Shown: in pieces, positions 34,949 to 45,120 of the stretch
How the letters are laid out: every line of letters begins with the position of its first letter
Numbering within the stretch: position 1 is the stretch's first letter
DNA from: Agrobacterium vaccinii
GTDB taxonomy: Bacteria > Pseudomonadota > Alphaproteobacteria > Rhizobiales > Rhizobiaceae
Direction: 5' to 3'
Assembly: GCF_021310995.1 (NCBI RefSeq)
Contig: NZ_CP054150.1
Coordinates: 868,001-932,000, forward strand
Length of the DNA stretch: 64,000 nucleotides
Notes under the pieces: model-generated
Database searches by the model: none
What the model saw: only the letters and a program-made list of their open reading frames with translations
What the model was told of the DNA's origin: nothing
Position numbers and translations under genes: made by a program

Positions 34949-35833
34949 ATGTTCAAGGGATCCATTCCCGCCCTCATTACGCCGTTTACCGACCAAGGCG
35001 CGGTAGACGAAACGGCGTTTGCCGCCCATGTGGAGTGGCAGATTGCCGAAGGCAGCAGCGGCCTCGTGCCCGTCGGGACAACCGGGGAATCCCCCACCTT
35101 GTCCCACGACGAGCACAAACGGGTCGTTGAACTGTGCGTGGAAACGGCGGGTAAACGGGTTCCGGTCATTGCCGGTGCAGGCTCCAACAACACCCACGAA
35201 GCGATAGAGCTTGGCCTGCATGCGCAGGAAGTGGGCGCGGACGCACTGCTGGTCGTTACGCCTTATTATAACAAGCCGACGCAGAAGGGCCTGTTCGCGC
35301 ATTTCTCGGCAATCGCCGAGGCCGTGACGCTGCCCATCGTGATCTACAACATCCCACCGCGTTCGGTCATCGATATGACGCCGGAAACGATGGGTGCGCT
35401 GGTCAAGGCGCACAAGAACATCGTTGGTGTAAAAGACGCCACCGGCAAGCTTGACCGCGTTTCGGAACAGCGCATCACCTGCGGCCCGGATTTCATCCAG
35501 CTTTCGGGTGAAGACGGCACGGCACTGGGCTTCAACGCCCATGGCGGCGTCGGCTGCATTTCGGTGACGGCAAACGTTGCGCCGCGCCTCTGTGCGGAGT
35601 TTCAGGCGGCCATGCTGGCCGGAAACTATGCGCTGGCGCTGGAGTATCAGGATCGCCTGATGCCGTTGCACAAGGCGATCTTCATGGAGCCCGGTGTTTG
35701 CGGCACGAAATACGCGCTGGCGCGCCGCCGCAACGTCAGCCGCAAGGTGCGCTCGCCGTTGATGGATACGCTGGAGCCTGCGACGGAAGCGGCCATCGAT
35801 GCCGCGTTGAAACATGCGGGCCTGTTCAATTGA
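34949..35833 (+). CDS. dapA: 4-hydroxy-tetrahydrodipicolinate synthase
   Basis: A 294-residue TIM-barrel lyase that condenses pyruvate with aspartate semialdehyde in lysine/diaminopimelate synthesis. Residue positions match the E. coli enzyme almost exactly: Schiff-base K162 in GVKDATG, Y133 in VIYNIPPR, R138, and the [10 protein letters not shown] loop (42-51). ATG at 34949 has AAGGAG 6 nt before it, so the longer frame from 34907 is not used. The preceding 247 bp back to slt carries the divergent promoters. smpB follows after 110 bp. Confidence 0.97.
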   Translation: MFKGSIPALITPFTDQGAVDETAFAAHVEWQIAEGSSGLVPVGTTGESPTLSHDEHKRVVELCVETAGKRVPVIAGAGSNNTHEAIELGLHAQEVGADALLVVTPYYNKPTQKGLFAHFSAIAEAVTLPIVIYNIPPRSVIDMTPETMGALVKAHKNIVGVKDATGKLDRVSEQRITCGPDFIQLSGEDGTALGFNAHGGVGCISVTANVAPRLCAEFQAAMLAGNYALALEYQDRLMPLHKAIFMEPGVCGTKYALARRRNVSRKVRSPLMDTLEPATEAAIDAALKHAGLFN

Positions 35834-35843
35834 TATGAACCCG

Positions 35844-35867
35844 AGGTGCGCTGGCAACGGCGCACCT
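35844..35867 (+). terminator. Hairpin between dapA and smpB
   Basis: AGGTGCGC/GCGCACCT stem (35844-35851 with 35860-35867), 8-nt loop, 8 nt after the dapA stop, followed by TCACTTTC rather than a clean T tract. A partial terminator at best, so smpB may be read from dapA as well. Confidence 0.5.
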
Positions 35868-35943
35868 TCACTTTCGGCGCCTTAGCCACTACATAGGGGC
35901 CGAACCGCAGATCATTGCGGACGAATAAAAGACGGATTGAGAA

Positions 35944-36426
35944 ATGGCCCCTAAAGGCAGTCAGCGCGTGGTGAACAAGGTCGTTGCGGAAAACCGCAAG
36001 GCCCGCTTCAATTATGAAATCCTCGATACCTACGAGGCTGGCATTGTTCTGACGGGCACTGAGGTCAAATCCTTACGCGATGGCAAGGCGAATATCGCCG
36101 AATCCTACGCCTCGGATGAAGGTAATGAGATATGGCTGATCAATTCGCATCTGCCGGAATATCTTCAGGCCAATCGTTTCAACCACGAGCCGCGCCGTCG
36201 CCGCAAGCTGCTGCTGTCCAAGCGCGAAATCCATCGCATGCGCGTGGGCATCAACCGCGAAGGCATGACGCTGGTGCCGTTGAAAATCTACTTCAACGAC
36301 AAGGGCCGCGCAAAGTTGGAGCTGGCGCTGGCCAAGGGTAAGAAGCTGCACGACAAGCGCGAGACGGAAAAAGAACGCGACTGGAACCGCCAGAAATCGC
36401 GTTTGATGAAGGGTGGCGCTGCCTGA
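35944..36426 (+). CDS. smpB: SsrA-binding protein SmpB
   Basis: A 160-residue protein of full SmpB length. It binds tmRNA and takes it to stalled ribosomes for trans-translation. Visible family marks are [28 protein letters not shown] (about residues 32-47), [13 protein letters not shown] and the C-terminal basic tail ending [17 protein letters not shown], which mimics the codon-anticodon stem in the ribosome. ATG at 35944 is the family start. The tmRNA gene is not seen in this window. Confidence 0.97.
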   Translation: MAPKGSQRVVNKVVAENRKARFNYEILDTYEAGIVLTGTEVKSLRDGKANIAESYASDEGNEIWLINSHLPEYLQANRFNHEPRRRRKLLLSKREIHRMRVGINREGMTLVPLKIYFNDKGRAKLELALAKGKKLHDKRETEKERDWNRQKSRLMKGGAA

Positions 36427-36521
36427 TAGGGTGGCGTTTACTCACGCTGGCCGCGTACGCTCTCTGACTGATGTTAAGCCTTTGTCATAGCAGCCATAGG
36501 CATCCGCACTAAGCCTTCAGC

Positions 36522-38558
36522 CTACTCGCCCAGTTCCATGACCAGTGACAAGGGTGCACGGAACGTCGCGATCAGGCCGCTTGGCAGGAAGTTTTTCTCC
36601 ACATCACCTGTTCCGGCAATACCCATGCGGATGAGGCGGGAGCCAAAGCCTCGGCGTTCGGGCTCGGATGCGGGCGGGCCGCCTTTTTCTTCCCATTTCA
36701 AGGTCAGGATCGGCTTTTCGGAATCATCCGAGACGTGCCAGCTGATGTCGACAAGACCGGCATCGGTCGAGAGCGCGCCGTATTTGGTGGCGTTGGTGCC
36801 GAGTTCGTGCAGCAGGAGTGACAGCGACAGTCCGGCCTTGGGGCCGAGCGGAACTTCCGGGCCCGACATGACGACTTTGCCGTCTCCGGCGTGGAGATGC
36901 ATGACCCTGCCGATGACTTCGCGCAGGCGCGCCGTCGACCAGGATTGCTGGAGCAGCACGTTATGCGCGGAGCTGAGAGCCTGAAGCCGACCGTTGAAGG
37001 CGGCGACGGCGTCCTTTTCCGTGACGTTGCGCAGGGTTTGGGCGGCAATGGCCTGGACGATGGACAGCGTGTTTTTCAGGCGATGGCTGAGTTCCTGATT
37101 GAGGATGCGTTGCTCCGACTCGGCATTCAGCCTTGCAATCGCGGCGTAGGCGCGGTCAGCGACGCCCCAGGCAAAATCGAGTTCCAGCTTGCTCCAGAAA
37201 CGGGGCTTGGCATCATGCGCGAAGAGGATGCCGACGAGAGCGCCACGGTCGATGATCGGCACCTTGACGAAGGAGCGAACGCCCATCTCCGCATAGCCGG
37301 ACGCATCGCTATCCAGCCAGCTGGCGGCGTTGATGTTGGGTACGGCCAGCGTATCGCCGATTTCAAGGCGCTTCATCGTTGCCTGAAAATCGGTGAGTTT
37401 GTGATGTCCGGCAATGGATTGCGCCTCGGCGGCAAGCCAGTTGAACTCCACGAACAAGCTATCGGTCGCCGAATTGACGGTTGCGTAACCGGAGCGGTTG
37501 ACGGCAAGGCCTTCCGCCAGAATTTCAGACGCGATGCGCGATATGTCCTGAACAGTCTTGCCCGCGCGCAATCTGTCACCCAGCGTCAACAGGGCGGCGA
37601 TGCGGGCATCCTTGCGCTTGGAATCGGTGATGTCGATGATGACGCCGATCATCTTCACCGGTATTCCGCGGTCATCCAGAATGAACTGCGCGCGCCGCGC
37701 AACCCAGCGAACACGCTGGTCGCTGCCACGACGAATACGATATTCGACGCTGAGCTGCGCTGTCGCCGATATCCGGCTTGCGGCTTCTGACGCGGTTTTG
37801 CGGTCTGTATCGACAACGAGCTTTTCGAAAACGGACGAATCGTAGCTCGGCTGTTCCGGCACACCAAAAATGCGGCAGAACTCTTCGGAAACGATAGCTT
37901 CGTTCGTTTCGATATCTATTTCAAAAATACCGATCTGGCCCGCATCATGGGCCGCCTTGGAGCGTTCGTGGTTGACCCGCAACTCCTCGTTCTTGGCACC
38001 CACCTTGCTGACGCGCAGCTGGCGCTTTGCGGAAAGGCGACGCTCCAGCGCGAGATCATACGTCGCGCTTTGGAGGGTGCGGCGCAGCTCTAGGTGCGAC
38101 ATGACCTGCCGCGCCAGCGCTTTCAACGCATTCTGCTGGGCGTCGGTAATGGCTTTCGGCTCATGGCCCAGAACGCAAATGGTGCCGATTGGAAGCCCGT
38201 CATCAGACTTCAGAAGCGCACCGGCGTAAAAACGGATATGGGGCTCGCCGGTGACCAGCGGATTGGTCTGGAAGCGCGGATCGCGAGTCGCATCGGGAAT
38301 GACCAGAAAATCGTCTTCGAGAATCGCACGGGCGCAAAACGACGTATCCAGCGGTGTTTCGCGAACGCCCAGACCAACCTCGGCCTTGAAGAACTGCCTG
38401 CCATCGCCAATGAGGTTTACGACTGCGATCGGCGTGTCGCAAATGGTGGAGGCCAGTAACGCGAGGTCGTCGAAATCCTGCTCTCGCGGTGTATCAAGAA
38501 CATTGTAGCTATCGAGTGCGGCCAAGCGGCGCTGTTCTTTGGACGAGATACCTTCCAT
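36522..38558 (-). CDS. HWE-family sensor histidine kinase with GAF-PAS-GAF
   Basis: A 678-residue soluble kinase. Domain order: GAF (about 20-165), PAS with PAC (about 205-330, ending VIIDITDSK), second GAF (about 340-475), then the HWE kinase core. The phospho-acceptor is H492 in ELSHRLKNTLSIVQ; the N box is LLHELGTNATKYGALS, and the WxE of the family is in LTLKWEEKGG. No membrane segment, so it senses a cytoplasmic signal, possibly light, redox or a small molecule. No response regulator is adjacent. A 14-bp palindrome lies 112 bp upstream. Confidence 0.9.
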   Translation of the reverse strand: MEGISSKEQRRLAALDSYNVLDTPREQDFDDLALLASTICDTPIAVVNLIGDGRQFFKAEVGLGVRETPLDTSFCARAILEDDFLVIPDATRDPRFQTNPLVTGEPHIRFYAGALLKSDDGLPIGTICVLGHEPKAITDAQQNALKALARQVMSHLELRRTLQSATYDLALERRLSAKRQLRVSKVGAKNEELRVNHERSKAAHDAGQIGIFEIDIETNEAIVSEEFCRIFGVPEQPSYDSSVFEKLVVDTDRKTASEAASRISATAQLSVEYRIRRGSDQRVRWVARRAQFILDDRGIPVKMIGVIIDITDSKRKDARIAALLTLGDRLRAGKTVQDISRIASEILAEGLAVNRSGYATVNSATDSLFVEFNWLAAEAQSIAGHHKLTDFQATMKRLEIGDTLAVPNINAASWLDSDASGYAEMGVRSFVKVPIIDRGALVGILFAHDAKPRFWSKLELDFAWGVADRAYAAIARLNAESEQRILNQELSHRLKNTLSIVQAIAAQTLRNVTEKDAVAAFNGRLQALSSAHNVLLQQSWSTARLREVIGRVMHLHAGDGKVVMSGPEVPLGPKAGLSLSLLLHELGTNATKYGALSTDAGLVDISWHVSDDSEKPILTLKWEEKGGPPASEPERRGFGSRLIRMGIAGTGDVEKNFLPSGLIATFRAPLSLVMELGE

Positions 38559-38669
38559 GGGCCTTTGAAAATTGGAGCCATCACTGACGTGCCGGCCCGA
38601 AGCAGCCGATCGTTCGGCTCATTTGATACAATAGTTTAATCCAATCGCATAAGAAAAAAAGAATGTGCT

Positions 38670-38683
38670 CAATCAATTGATTG
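38670..38683. promoter_or_regulatory. 14-bp perfect palindrome upstream of the HWE kinase
   Basis: CAATCAATTGATTG reads the same on both strands and lies in the 163 bp between the terminator of the chemoreceptor gene and the kinase start. It may be an operator. It is not an FNR box (which needs TTGAT-N4-ATCAA). Confidence 0.35.
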
Positions 38684-38721
38684 GGGTCGTATCGTCATGT
38701 TGATGATCTCGCATTCGGAAC

Positions 38722-38765
38722 AAAAAAAACGCCGGTGCGGTGTCCACAACCGCATCGGCGTTTTT
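38722..38765. terminator. Strong terminator after the chemoreceptor gene
   Basis: A long stem built on AACGCCG/CGGCGTT with inner TGCGG/CCGCA pairs (38729-38761) is flanked by eight A on the left and five T on the right, so it works in both directions. On the minus strand it ends the receptor gene at 38791. Confidence 0.9.
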
Positions 38766-38790
38766 CCGTTCCCGGGCAAGGCCTGTAGGG

Positions 38791-40287
38791 CTATGCGGCG
38801 CGGTAGACCGCCTGCTGGTGGCGCATGGATTTCTGCACGTTGAACCGGCTGACGAGGGCTGCGAGATTGCTGCTGATGTCGCTCAGACCATGCGTTGCGG
38901 CGTTGGTTTCTTCCACCATGGCGGCGTTCTGCTGGGTCAATTGATCCATGCTGGCAATGGCGGAATTAATTTCCTGAATGCCCATAGCCTGCTCCTGCAC
39001 CGCCTGGGTGATGGCGCCGATGTGGTCCTGAATATGGTCCACCTTGCCGCCGATGGAATTGAGCGCTTCACCCGTGCGGCTGACCAGCGAGACGCCGTTT
39101 GCGACATCCTGCGAGGACTTGTCGATCAGGACACGGATTTCCTTGGCAGCATTTGCGGAACGCTGGGCGAGTTCGCGCACTTCCTGCGCGACCACAGCGA
39201 AGCCCTTGCCCGCTTCACCGGCACGTGCGGCTTCAACGCCTGCATTCAGTGCGAGAAGATTGGTCTGGAAGGCGATTTCATCGATAACGCTGACGATCTG
39301 GGTGATTTTCTGCGAGGAGTGCTCGATGGCACTCATGGCTTCCACGGCTTCCGTCACGATGTGGCGGGAGCGCGCGGCCTCCTCTGCAGAGCTTTTCACG
39401 ATATCCTGCGCCTGCTCGGTGCGCTGCGCGGACTGTCTGGAGATGGTTGTGATCTGCTCAAGTGCTGCGGCGGTCTGCTCCAGAGACGCCGCCTGCTGCT
39501 CGGTGCGGCGCGCCATGTCATCGGTGGAAGACGTCAGCTCTCGCGTGTTGGCCGAAATCTTGTGTGATTCCTCAACGATTTCGGAGAAGGCACCGGACAG
39601 CTTGGCAAGGGCGGTGTTGAAATTGGTCTTCAGACCATCGAATTGCGCCGCAAGATCGCCGTCCATGCGTGAAGTCAGGTCGCCCTGCGCCATGTGGTTT
39701 AGCGCCGTGTTCAAAAGAGACAGGACCTGTTGCTGCTCCTGCTTCATGCGCTGCTGTTCCAATTCGGATGCAGCGCGCTCTTCAGCAAGGGCTTCCAGAT
39801 AGACCGAGATCGAATAATCCATGTCGAGAAGTGCAGCCTTGACCGCAACGGTGATGTCTTTTGCGACCTGCTTGCCCTTCTTTTCGAACATGAAGCCTTT
39901 GAGCTGCGCGTCTACGACGGCCTTGATAATGCCTTCGAGAATAAGCGCGTAGCCGCCGATATACCAGCGCGGCTCAAGACCGAGGCGTGCATGGGTGCGA
40001 CCAATCGCGGTAACGGCGGTGGTGTATTCGCTGTCGAACGAGGCGGATGCGATGCGCGACCAGTGCTTGATCTGCATGGATTTGGCGTGCTGGATATGCG
40101 CTTCGTTGGCGAAGAATTTCGCGGTGTCGGGAACGGCGCGGGCTTTGGTGTAGAAATCGTCCAGTGAGCCGCTCAGCGAGGCGACGATAGCAGGCTTCAA
40201 CGCAGCCAGGTTTTTCTTTTGCTCCGGGCCAAGACCCAAAAACGCAAGCCTTTCCGAAAGTTGATGTCCGGCCTGTTGTCCACTCAT
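38791..40287 (-). CDS. Globin-coupled methyl-accepting chemotaxis protein (HemAT-like)
   Basis: A 498-residue soluble chemoreceptor. Residues about 10-160 are a protoglobin sensor; the proximal haem His is H99 in [24 protein letters not shown]-like helical stretch (about 190-260) leads to the MCP signalling domain, with its tip [19 protein letters not shown] (about 345-363) that couples to CheW/CheA. There is no membrane segment. It should mediate aerotaxis by binding O2. The C-terminus [12 protein letters not shown] has no NWETF-like CheR/CheB tether. No che genes are nearby. Confidence 0.93.
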   Translation of the reverse strand: MSGQQAGHQLSERLAFLGLGPEQKKNLAALKPAIVASLSGSLDDFYTKARAVPDTAKFFANEAHIQHAKSMQIKHWSRIASASFDSEYTTAVTAIGRTHARLGLEPRWYIGGYALILEGIIKAVVDAQLKGFMFEKKGKQVAKDITVAVKAALLDMDYSISVYLEALAEERAASELEQQRMKQEQQQVLSLLNTALNHMAQGDLTSRMDGDLAAQFDGLKTNFNTALAKLSGAFSEIVEESHKISANTRELTSSTDDMARRTEQQAASLEQTAAALEQITTISRQSAQRTEQAQDIVKSSAEEAARSRHIVTEAVEAMSAIEHSSQKITQIVSVIDEIAFQTNLLALNAGVEAARAGEAGKGFAVVAQEVRELAQRSANAAKEIRVLIDKSSQDVANGVSLVSRTGEALNSIGGKVDHIQDHIGAITQAVQEQAMGIQEINSAIASMDQLTQQNAAMVEETNAATHGLSDISSNLAALVSRFNVQKSMRHQQAVYRAA

Positions 40288-40469
40288 GTCGTAACCCCTG
40301 ATTTTCGAAACGCGATCCCCACCGCGTCTAGTCCAGGCGTAATGAATACTTTTATACTTAATGAAGTGCTAAGTTTTCAAGATTGCTTATATAATAACGT
40401 CGAACCACAAAGCAAAACGCGAAGCCTTAGAGGGCCTCGCGTTCAAGTTTCAGACGGTGATGTAACGGT

Positions 40470-41042
40470 TTACTCGACCGATTCGGTATTCTCGACGACA
40501 CGGTGCGCACGCTCGCTCGGATCGCGACCGATTTCTGCCTTCAAGGACAGAAGGTCGATGAAGTGGTCGGCCTGACGGCGCAGGTCGTCTGCAATCATCG
40601 GAGGCTGCGTAGACATGGTGGAGATGACGGACACCTTGCGGCCACGGCGCTGAAGCGCATCGACCAGCGTGGTGAAATCGCCATCGCCGGAGAAGAGAAC
40701 GAGGTGATCGACGGTCTCGGACTGTTCCATTGCATCGACGGCCAGTTCGATATCCATGTTGCCCTTGATTTTGCGGCGGCCCATCGCATCGGTGAATTCC
40801 TTGGCGGGCTTCGTCACGACCTTGTAACCATTATAGTCCAACCAGTCGATCAACGGGCGAATCGAGGAATATTCCTGATCTTCGATCAGCGCAGTGTAAT
40901 AATAGGCGCGCAAGAGGTAGCCGCGCTTCTGAAATGCCTTCAAAAGTTTGCGATAATCGATATCGAAACCGAGGCTTTTGGATGCGGCGTAAAGGTTGGC
41001 GCCATCGATAAAGAGCGCAATTTTTTCGCGTGGATCAAACAT
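40470..41042 (-). CDS. NYN/PIN-like domain protein (LabA/DUF88 family)
   Basis: A 190-residue cytoplasmic protein with the NYN nuclease-like fold. Acidic residues expected at the active site are visible: D13 in ALFIDGANLY, the KGNMDIELAVDAM stretch (about residues 92-104) and LFSGDGDFTTLV (about 116-127). Relatives are thought to process RNA; the exact target is unknown. The last 25 residues (RDPSERAHRVVENTESVE) form a charged tail. It is transcribed away from rpoZ, with 282 bp between. Confidence 0.9.
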   Translation of the reverse strand: MFDPREKIALFIDGANLYAASKSLGFDIDYRKLLKAFQKRGYLLRAYYYTALIEDQEYSSIRPLIDWLDYNGYKVVTKPAKEFTDAMGRRKIKGNMDIELAVDAMEQSETVDHLVLFSGDGDFTTLVDALQRRGRKVSVISTMSTQPPMIADDLRRQADHFIDLLSLKAEIGRDPSERAHRVVENTESVE

Positions 41043-41324
41043 TGAAACAAAATCCTCCCTTGGCGAACGACCGCCAGTAATTCAAACAGTATCGGCTTAG
41101 CGAATATCAGCGCTTCATACGGTACATTATTAAGCATTCATATAAGCGTCATAGTTCCGCCGTCCAGCCCCCCATGGAAATTATGTGGAAACTTTAATCC
41201 AATTGTCTGAATTCGACATGGAAAGCGCCTCTTAAACGCCCGGAACAGGAAAAACTTGAAATCTTTGGCCAATGCCTGTATCGGGACGGGTAATCCGCGA
41301 CATTAAGACCGCAAAGGACAGGCA

Positions 41325-41720
41325 ATGGCCCGTGTCACCGTAGAAGATTGCATTGATAAAGTAGACAACCGCTTCGAACTGGTTCTGTTGGCCAGCCACC
41401 GTGCGCGCCAGATTTCGCAGGGGTCGCAGATCACCATCGATCGCGACAACGACAAGAACCCTGTCGTTGCGCTGCGCGAAATCGCCGACGAAACGCTGTC
41501 GCCAGACGACCTGAAGGAAGACCTGATCCACTCGCTACAGAAGCATGTGGAAGTGGACGAGCCAGAGCCCGATCCGGTTTCGATCGCGGCTGCCGGTTCT
41601 TCCAGCGACGCGGAAGACGACGACGCTCCCGAGACTGTCAACTTCGACCAGATGTCGGAAGAAGATCTTCTCGCCGGCATCGAAGGCCTTGTGCCGCCGG
41701 AAAAGAACGACGACTATTGA
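41325..41720 (+). CDS. rpoZ: RNA polymerase omega subunit
   Basis: A 131-residue protein. Residues 1-60 are the conserved omega core: [31 protein letters not shown] and NKNP-like [12 protein letters not shown]. The rest is the acidic C-terminal extension usual in rhizobia. It helps assemble RNA polymerase and, in many bacteria, forms part of a ppGpp site; this fits the adjacent rsh. ATG at 41325 lies 7 nt after AAAGGA. An intrinsic terminator lies at 41805, between rpoZ and rsh. Confidence 0.97.
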   Translation: MARVTVEDCIDKVDNRFELVLLASHRARQISQGSQITIDRDNDKNPVVALREIADETLSPDDLKEDLIHSLQKHVEVDEPEPDPVSIAAAGSSSDAEDDDAPETVNFDQMSEEDLLAGIEGLVPPEKNDDY

Positions 41721-41804
41721 TTTTGCCGACGCGCAGCCGGGCAGGGACCGGTTACGCTCTGTAAAGCTTTGTCGTCATAATCTGAACCCAGATTATGCAG
41801 CAAT

Positions 41805-41836
41805 GTGCGCCGGTCCAGATCGGCGCGCTTTTTTTT
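41805..41836 (+). terminator. Intrinsic terminator between rpoZ and rsh
   Basis: GCGCCG (41807-41812) pairs with CGGCGC (41821-41826); the loop is 8 nt and eight T follow (41829-41836). The T tract ends only 15 nt before the rsh start codon, leaving little or no room for an independent promoter downstream of it. Confidence 0.88.
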
Positions 41837-41851
41837 CGGGGCATCCCATAC

Positions 41852-44086
41852 ATGATGCGACAGTACGAACTCGTCGAACGGGTTCAAAAATACAAGCCTG
41901 AAGCCAATGAGGCCTTGTTGAACAAGGCCTATGTCTACGCCATGCAAAAGCACGGCCAGCAGAAGCGCGCCAACGGCGACCCTTATATTTCGCATCCGCT
42001 TGAAGTTGCGGCCATCCTCACCGAAATGCATCTGGACGAATCGACCATCGCGGTCGCGTTGCTGCATGACACCATCGAAGATACCAGCGCCACGCGCGCG
42101 GAAATCGATGATCTGTTCGGCGAAGATATCGGTCGCCTCGTGGAAGGGCTGACGAAGCTCAAGAAGCTTGATCTCGTTACCAAGAAAGCCAAGCAGGCCG
42201 AAAACCTGCGCAAGCTGCTGCTCGCGATTTCCGATGACGTGCGCGTTCTCCTGGTGAAGCTGGCGGACCGGCTCCACAATATGCGCACGATGGAGCATAT
42301 GCCGGAGGACAAACGCAGCCGGATTTCCGAAGAGACGATGGAAATCTATGCGCCGCTGGCCGGACGCATGGGCATGCAGGACATGCGCGACGAGCTGGAA
42401 GACCTGTCCTTCCGCTATCTGAACCCCGAAGCCTTCGCGACGGTGACCAAGCGCCTTCAGGACCTCGAAGAGCACAATCAGGGCCTCATCAAGAAGATCG
42501 AAGACGAATTGCGCGAACTGCTGCTCGCCAATGGCGTCGAGGGTGCCTACGTCAAGGGTCGCCAGAAGAAGCCGCATTCGGTGTTTCGCAAGATGCAGTC
42601 GAAGTCGCTGTCCTTCGAGCAGCTATCCGACGTCTACGGCTTCCGTATTCTGGTGCAGGATATTCCCGCCTGCTATCGCGCCCTCGGCATCGTCCACACG
42701 CGCTGGCGCGTGGTGCCGGGGCGGTTCAAGGATTATATCTCGACGCCGAAGCAGAACGATTATCGCTCCATTCACACCACTATCGTCGGTCCTTCGCGCC
42801 AGCGTATCGAATTGCAGATCCGCACACAGCGCATGCACGAGATTGCCGAATTCGGCATTGCCGCGCATTCCCTCTACAAGGATGGCGAGATCGGTGATGG
42901 CGACGTGCTGTCGCCCGAATCCAATGCTTATTCGTGGCTGCGCCACACCATCGAGGCGCTGGCAGATGGAGACAGCCCGGAAGAGTTTCTGGAGCACACC
43001 AAGCTCGAACTGTTCCAGGATCAGGTCTTCTGCTTCACGCCCAAGGGCAAGCTGATCGCGCTGCCGCGCGGTGCGACACCCATCGACTTTGCCTATGCCG
43101 TGCACACCAATATCGGCGATACCACCGTTGGCGCCAAGATCAACGGGCGGATCATGCCGCTGGTCACGCGGCTCAACAATGGTGACGAGGTCGAGATCAT
43201 CCGCTCTGGCGTGCAGGTCCCGCCTGCCGCTTGGGAGGAGGTGGTGGTGACCGGCAAGGCGCGCTCCGCCATTCGCCGCGCCACCCGCATGGCCATTCGC
43301 AAGCAATATGCCGGTCTCGGCTACCGTATTCTGGAGCGCACTTTCGAGCGCGCGGGCAAGCCGTTCTCGAGGGAAGGGCTCAAGCCCGTGCTGCATCGTC
43401 TGGCTCAGAAGGATGTCGAGGATGCGATTGCCGCCGTTGGCCGTGGCGAGGTTTCCTCGCTCGACGTGCTGCGCGCCGTCTACCCGGATTATCAGGATGA
43501 GCGCGTCACGGTGAAGATGACCGGCGACGACGGCTGGTTCAACATGCGCAGCGCATCCGGCATGGTCTTCAAGATACCCGGCAAATCACGCTCGGTACTG
43601 GAAGACGATGGTGCTGCCGAAGTGCTTGAAAGCCCCGACCCGCTGCCCATTCGCGGCCTGTCGGACAATGTCGAAGTGCATTTCGGTGCCGCCGGTGCCG
43701 TGCCGGGTGACCGTATCGTCGGCATCATGGAGAAGGGCAAGGGGATCACCATCTACCCGATCCAGTCGCCTGCGCTGCAACGCTTCGATGATGAGCCGGA
43801 GCGCTGGATCGACGTGCGCTGGGATCTGGATGAGGCCAACAAGTCGCGGTTCATGGCGCGGGTGATGATCAATGCGCTGAACGAGCCCGGCACGCTGGCG
43901 TCGGTCGCGCAATCCATCGCGACGCTGGATGTGAACATTCGCGGCCTCAACATGGTGCGCATCGGGACCGATTTCTCCGAACTGGCGCTCGATATCGAGG
44001 TGTGGGACCTGCGGCAGCTGAACCAGCTTCTGTCACAGCTCAAAGACCTGGATTGCGTCTCAACCGTCAAACGTGCCTTCGATTAA
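41852..44086 (+). CDS. rsh: Bifunctional (p)ppGpp synthetase/hydrolase Rsh
   Basis: A 744-residue RelA/SpoT homolog. HD hydrolase domain about 25-180 (ALLHDTIED), synthetase about 230-360 (PGRFKDYIS, NDYRSIHTTI, ELQIRTQRMHEIAEFGIAAH), TGS about 390-450, C-terminal ACT about 665-744. RFKD in the synthetase, rather than EFDD, marks a bifunctional enzyme. It makes and breaks the stringent-response alarmone. ATG at 41852 (or 41855) is chosen because a longer frame from 41795 runs through a terminator hairpin; 744 residues is the length I recall for rhizobial Rsh. Confidence 0.95.
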   Translation: MMRQYELVERVQKYKPEANEALLNKAYVYAMQKHGQQKRANGDPYISHPLEVAAILTEMHLDESTIAVALLHDTIEDTSATRAEIDDLFGEDIGRLVEGLTKLKKLDLVTKKAKQAENLRKLLLAISDDVRVLLVKLADRLHNMRTMEHMPEDKRSRISEETMEIYAPLAGRMGMQDMRDELEDLSFRYLNPEAFATVTKRLQDLEEHNQGLIKKIEDELRELLLANGVEGAYVKGRQKKPHSVFRKMQSKSLSFEQLSDVYGFRILVQDIPACYRALGIVHTRWRVVPGRFKDYISTPKQNDYRSIHTTIVGPSRQRIELQIRTQRMHEIAEFGIAAHSLYKDGEIGDGDVLSPESNAYSWLRHTIEALADGDSPEEFLEHTKLELFQDQVFCFTPKGKLIALPRGATPIDFAYAVHTNIGDTTVGAKINGRIMPLVTRLNNGDEVEIIRSGVQVPPAAWEEVVVTGKARSAIRRATRMAIRKQYAGLGYRILERTFERAGKPFSREGLKPVLHRLAQKDVEDAIAAVGRGEVSSLDVLRAVYPDYQDERVTVKMTGDDGWFNMRSASGMVFKIPGKSRSVLEDDGAAEVLESPDPLPIRGLSDNVEVHFGAAGAVPGDRIVGIMEKGKGITIYPIQSPALQRFDDEPERWIDVRWDLDEANKSRFMARVMINALNEPGTLASVAQSIATLDVNIRGLNMVRIGTDFSELALDIEVWDLRQLNQLLSQLKDLDCVSTVKRAFD

Positions 44087-44274
44087 GGCAGTTTTGCTCA
44101 AATATTGAGCCTGAAGGCCGTCGCTATGCGCTCACTGCATGGCAGCGGCCTTGTCCTGTCTGTAGTCACCGGCGATAAACGGGACTATCTTCACTCCAGA
44201 AATCAAGAGCAAGACAAAGGCCAGCCGGGACAGACCCGATGATGTGGCCGATGCAACTGGAAAAGGAAAACACA

Positions 44275-44421
44275 ATGTTTGGACCCCTTCGCAAGATCGC
44301 TCGCGCTGTTCGTGGCAAGACAACGCAGGAACGTGAATTCGATTACCTCAGCGACTCGGTATCGCGTATCGACCTGGAATTCCGCCAGCGCGAAGTCGAC
44401 CGCGGCATGTTCCGCAAGTAA
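44275..44421 (+). CDS. DUF3563-like small protein, 48 residues
   Basis: Starts MFGPLRKIARAVRGKTTQER, then EFDYLSDSVSRIDLEFRQRE and a short end VDRGMFRK. The pattern Y-L-x-x-S-V-x-x-x-D-L-E-x-R matches DUF3563, a family of small proteins of unknown function. ATG at 44275 lies about 7 nt after AAGGA. The region after it has two hairpins (CATACCG/CGGTATG, then GAGCGC/GCGCTC), which may end the transcript before the DUF2062 gene. Confidence 0.75.
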   Translation: MFGPLRKIARAVRGKTTQEREFDYLSDSVSRIDLEFRQREVDRGMFRK

Positions 44422-44541
44422 TGCAAAAATGCATACCGGCTATGTCGGTATGTGACGTAGGGGAGCGCGTTCGATATGCGCTCCTGGGTGAGGTGCGGTT
44501 TCGCCCTTGGCGTAATCGAAACGATGCAATAAGTTCGCAAT

Positions 44542-45120
44542 ATGCCGTTTCGTCGCCGTACACCCGCCAGACCCATTGAAAGATTACGCGCCGTTGTGTG
44601 GCCGCGCATGGGTTTCCGCCGTTCGCTTCGATATCTGAAGCTGAGGCTCGTGCGGCTGTCTGCATCCCCATATTCCGTGGCGGCGGGAGTGGCGATTGGC
44701 GTGGCAGTCGCATGGACGCCCTTTCTCGGTGTCCACATCATCATCGCCATGGCGCTCGGGTTTATTTTCAGGGCCAATCTAGTGGCAGCGGCTCTCGGCA
44801 CGACCTTCGCAAATCCCCTGACATTTCCGTTGATCTGGGCTTCCACGTGGGAGCTTGGCCACCTCATTCTCGGTCGCAGTGACCAGAACGTGTCGTCGCA
44901 CGTGGATTTCGTTGCGCTTTTCAGCCACATGAATTTCCTACAGCTTTGGCGCCCGGTGCTGGAGCCGATGACCATCGGCGCGCTCATTCCCGCCGCTCTC
45001 TCGGCTATCGTTGCCTATGTCAGCGTCTACGCCATCATCAGCGGTGTCAGAAAGAAGCAGCACGACAAGCTGGCACTGCACAGTGCGCAGCGTAAAACCA
45101 TTTTGGGTGTGACGGAATGA
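44542..45120 (+). CDS. DUF2062 membrane protein
   Basis: A 192-residue protein with a basic N-terminal tail and about three hydrophobic segments. The core [20 protein letters not shown] and [15 protein letters not shown] (about residues 51-105) is the DUF2062 signature (P-x-G-x-H and N-P motifs). It is an integral inner-membrane protein of unknown function; it is often found beside acpS in related genomes, as I recall. Its stop overlaps the acpS start by 4 nt (ATGA), so the two are translationally coupled. Confidence 0.9.
   Translation: MPFRRRTPARPIERLRAVVWPRMGFRRSLRYLKLRLVRLSASPYSVAAGVAIGVAVAWTPFLGVHIIIAMALGFIFRANLVAAALGTTFANPLTFPLIWASTWELGHLILGRSDQNVSSHVDFVALFSHMNFLQLWRPVLEPMTIGALIPAALSAIVAYVSVYAIISGVRKKQHDKLALHSAQRKTILGVTE

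Noticed and set aside
41795..41851. Longer Rsh start at 41795
   Set aside because: The added 19 residues run through the terminator hairpin and T tract at 41805-41836; the start at 41852 gives the expected family length.
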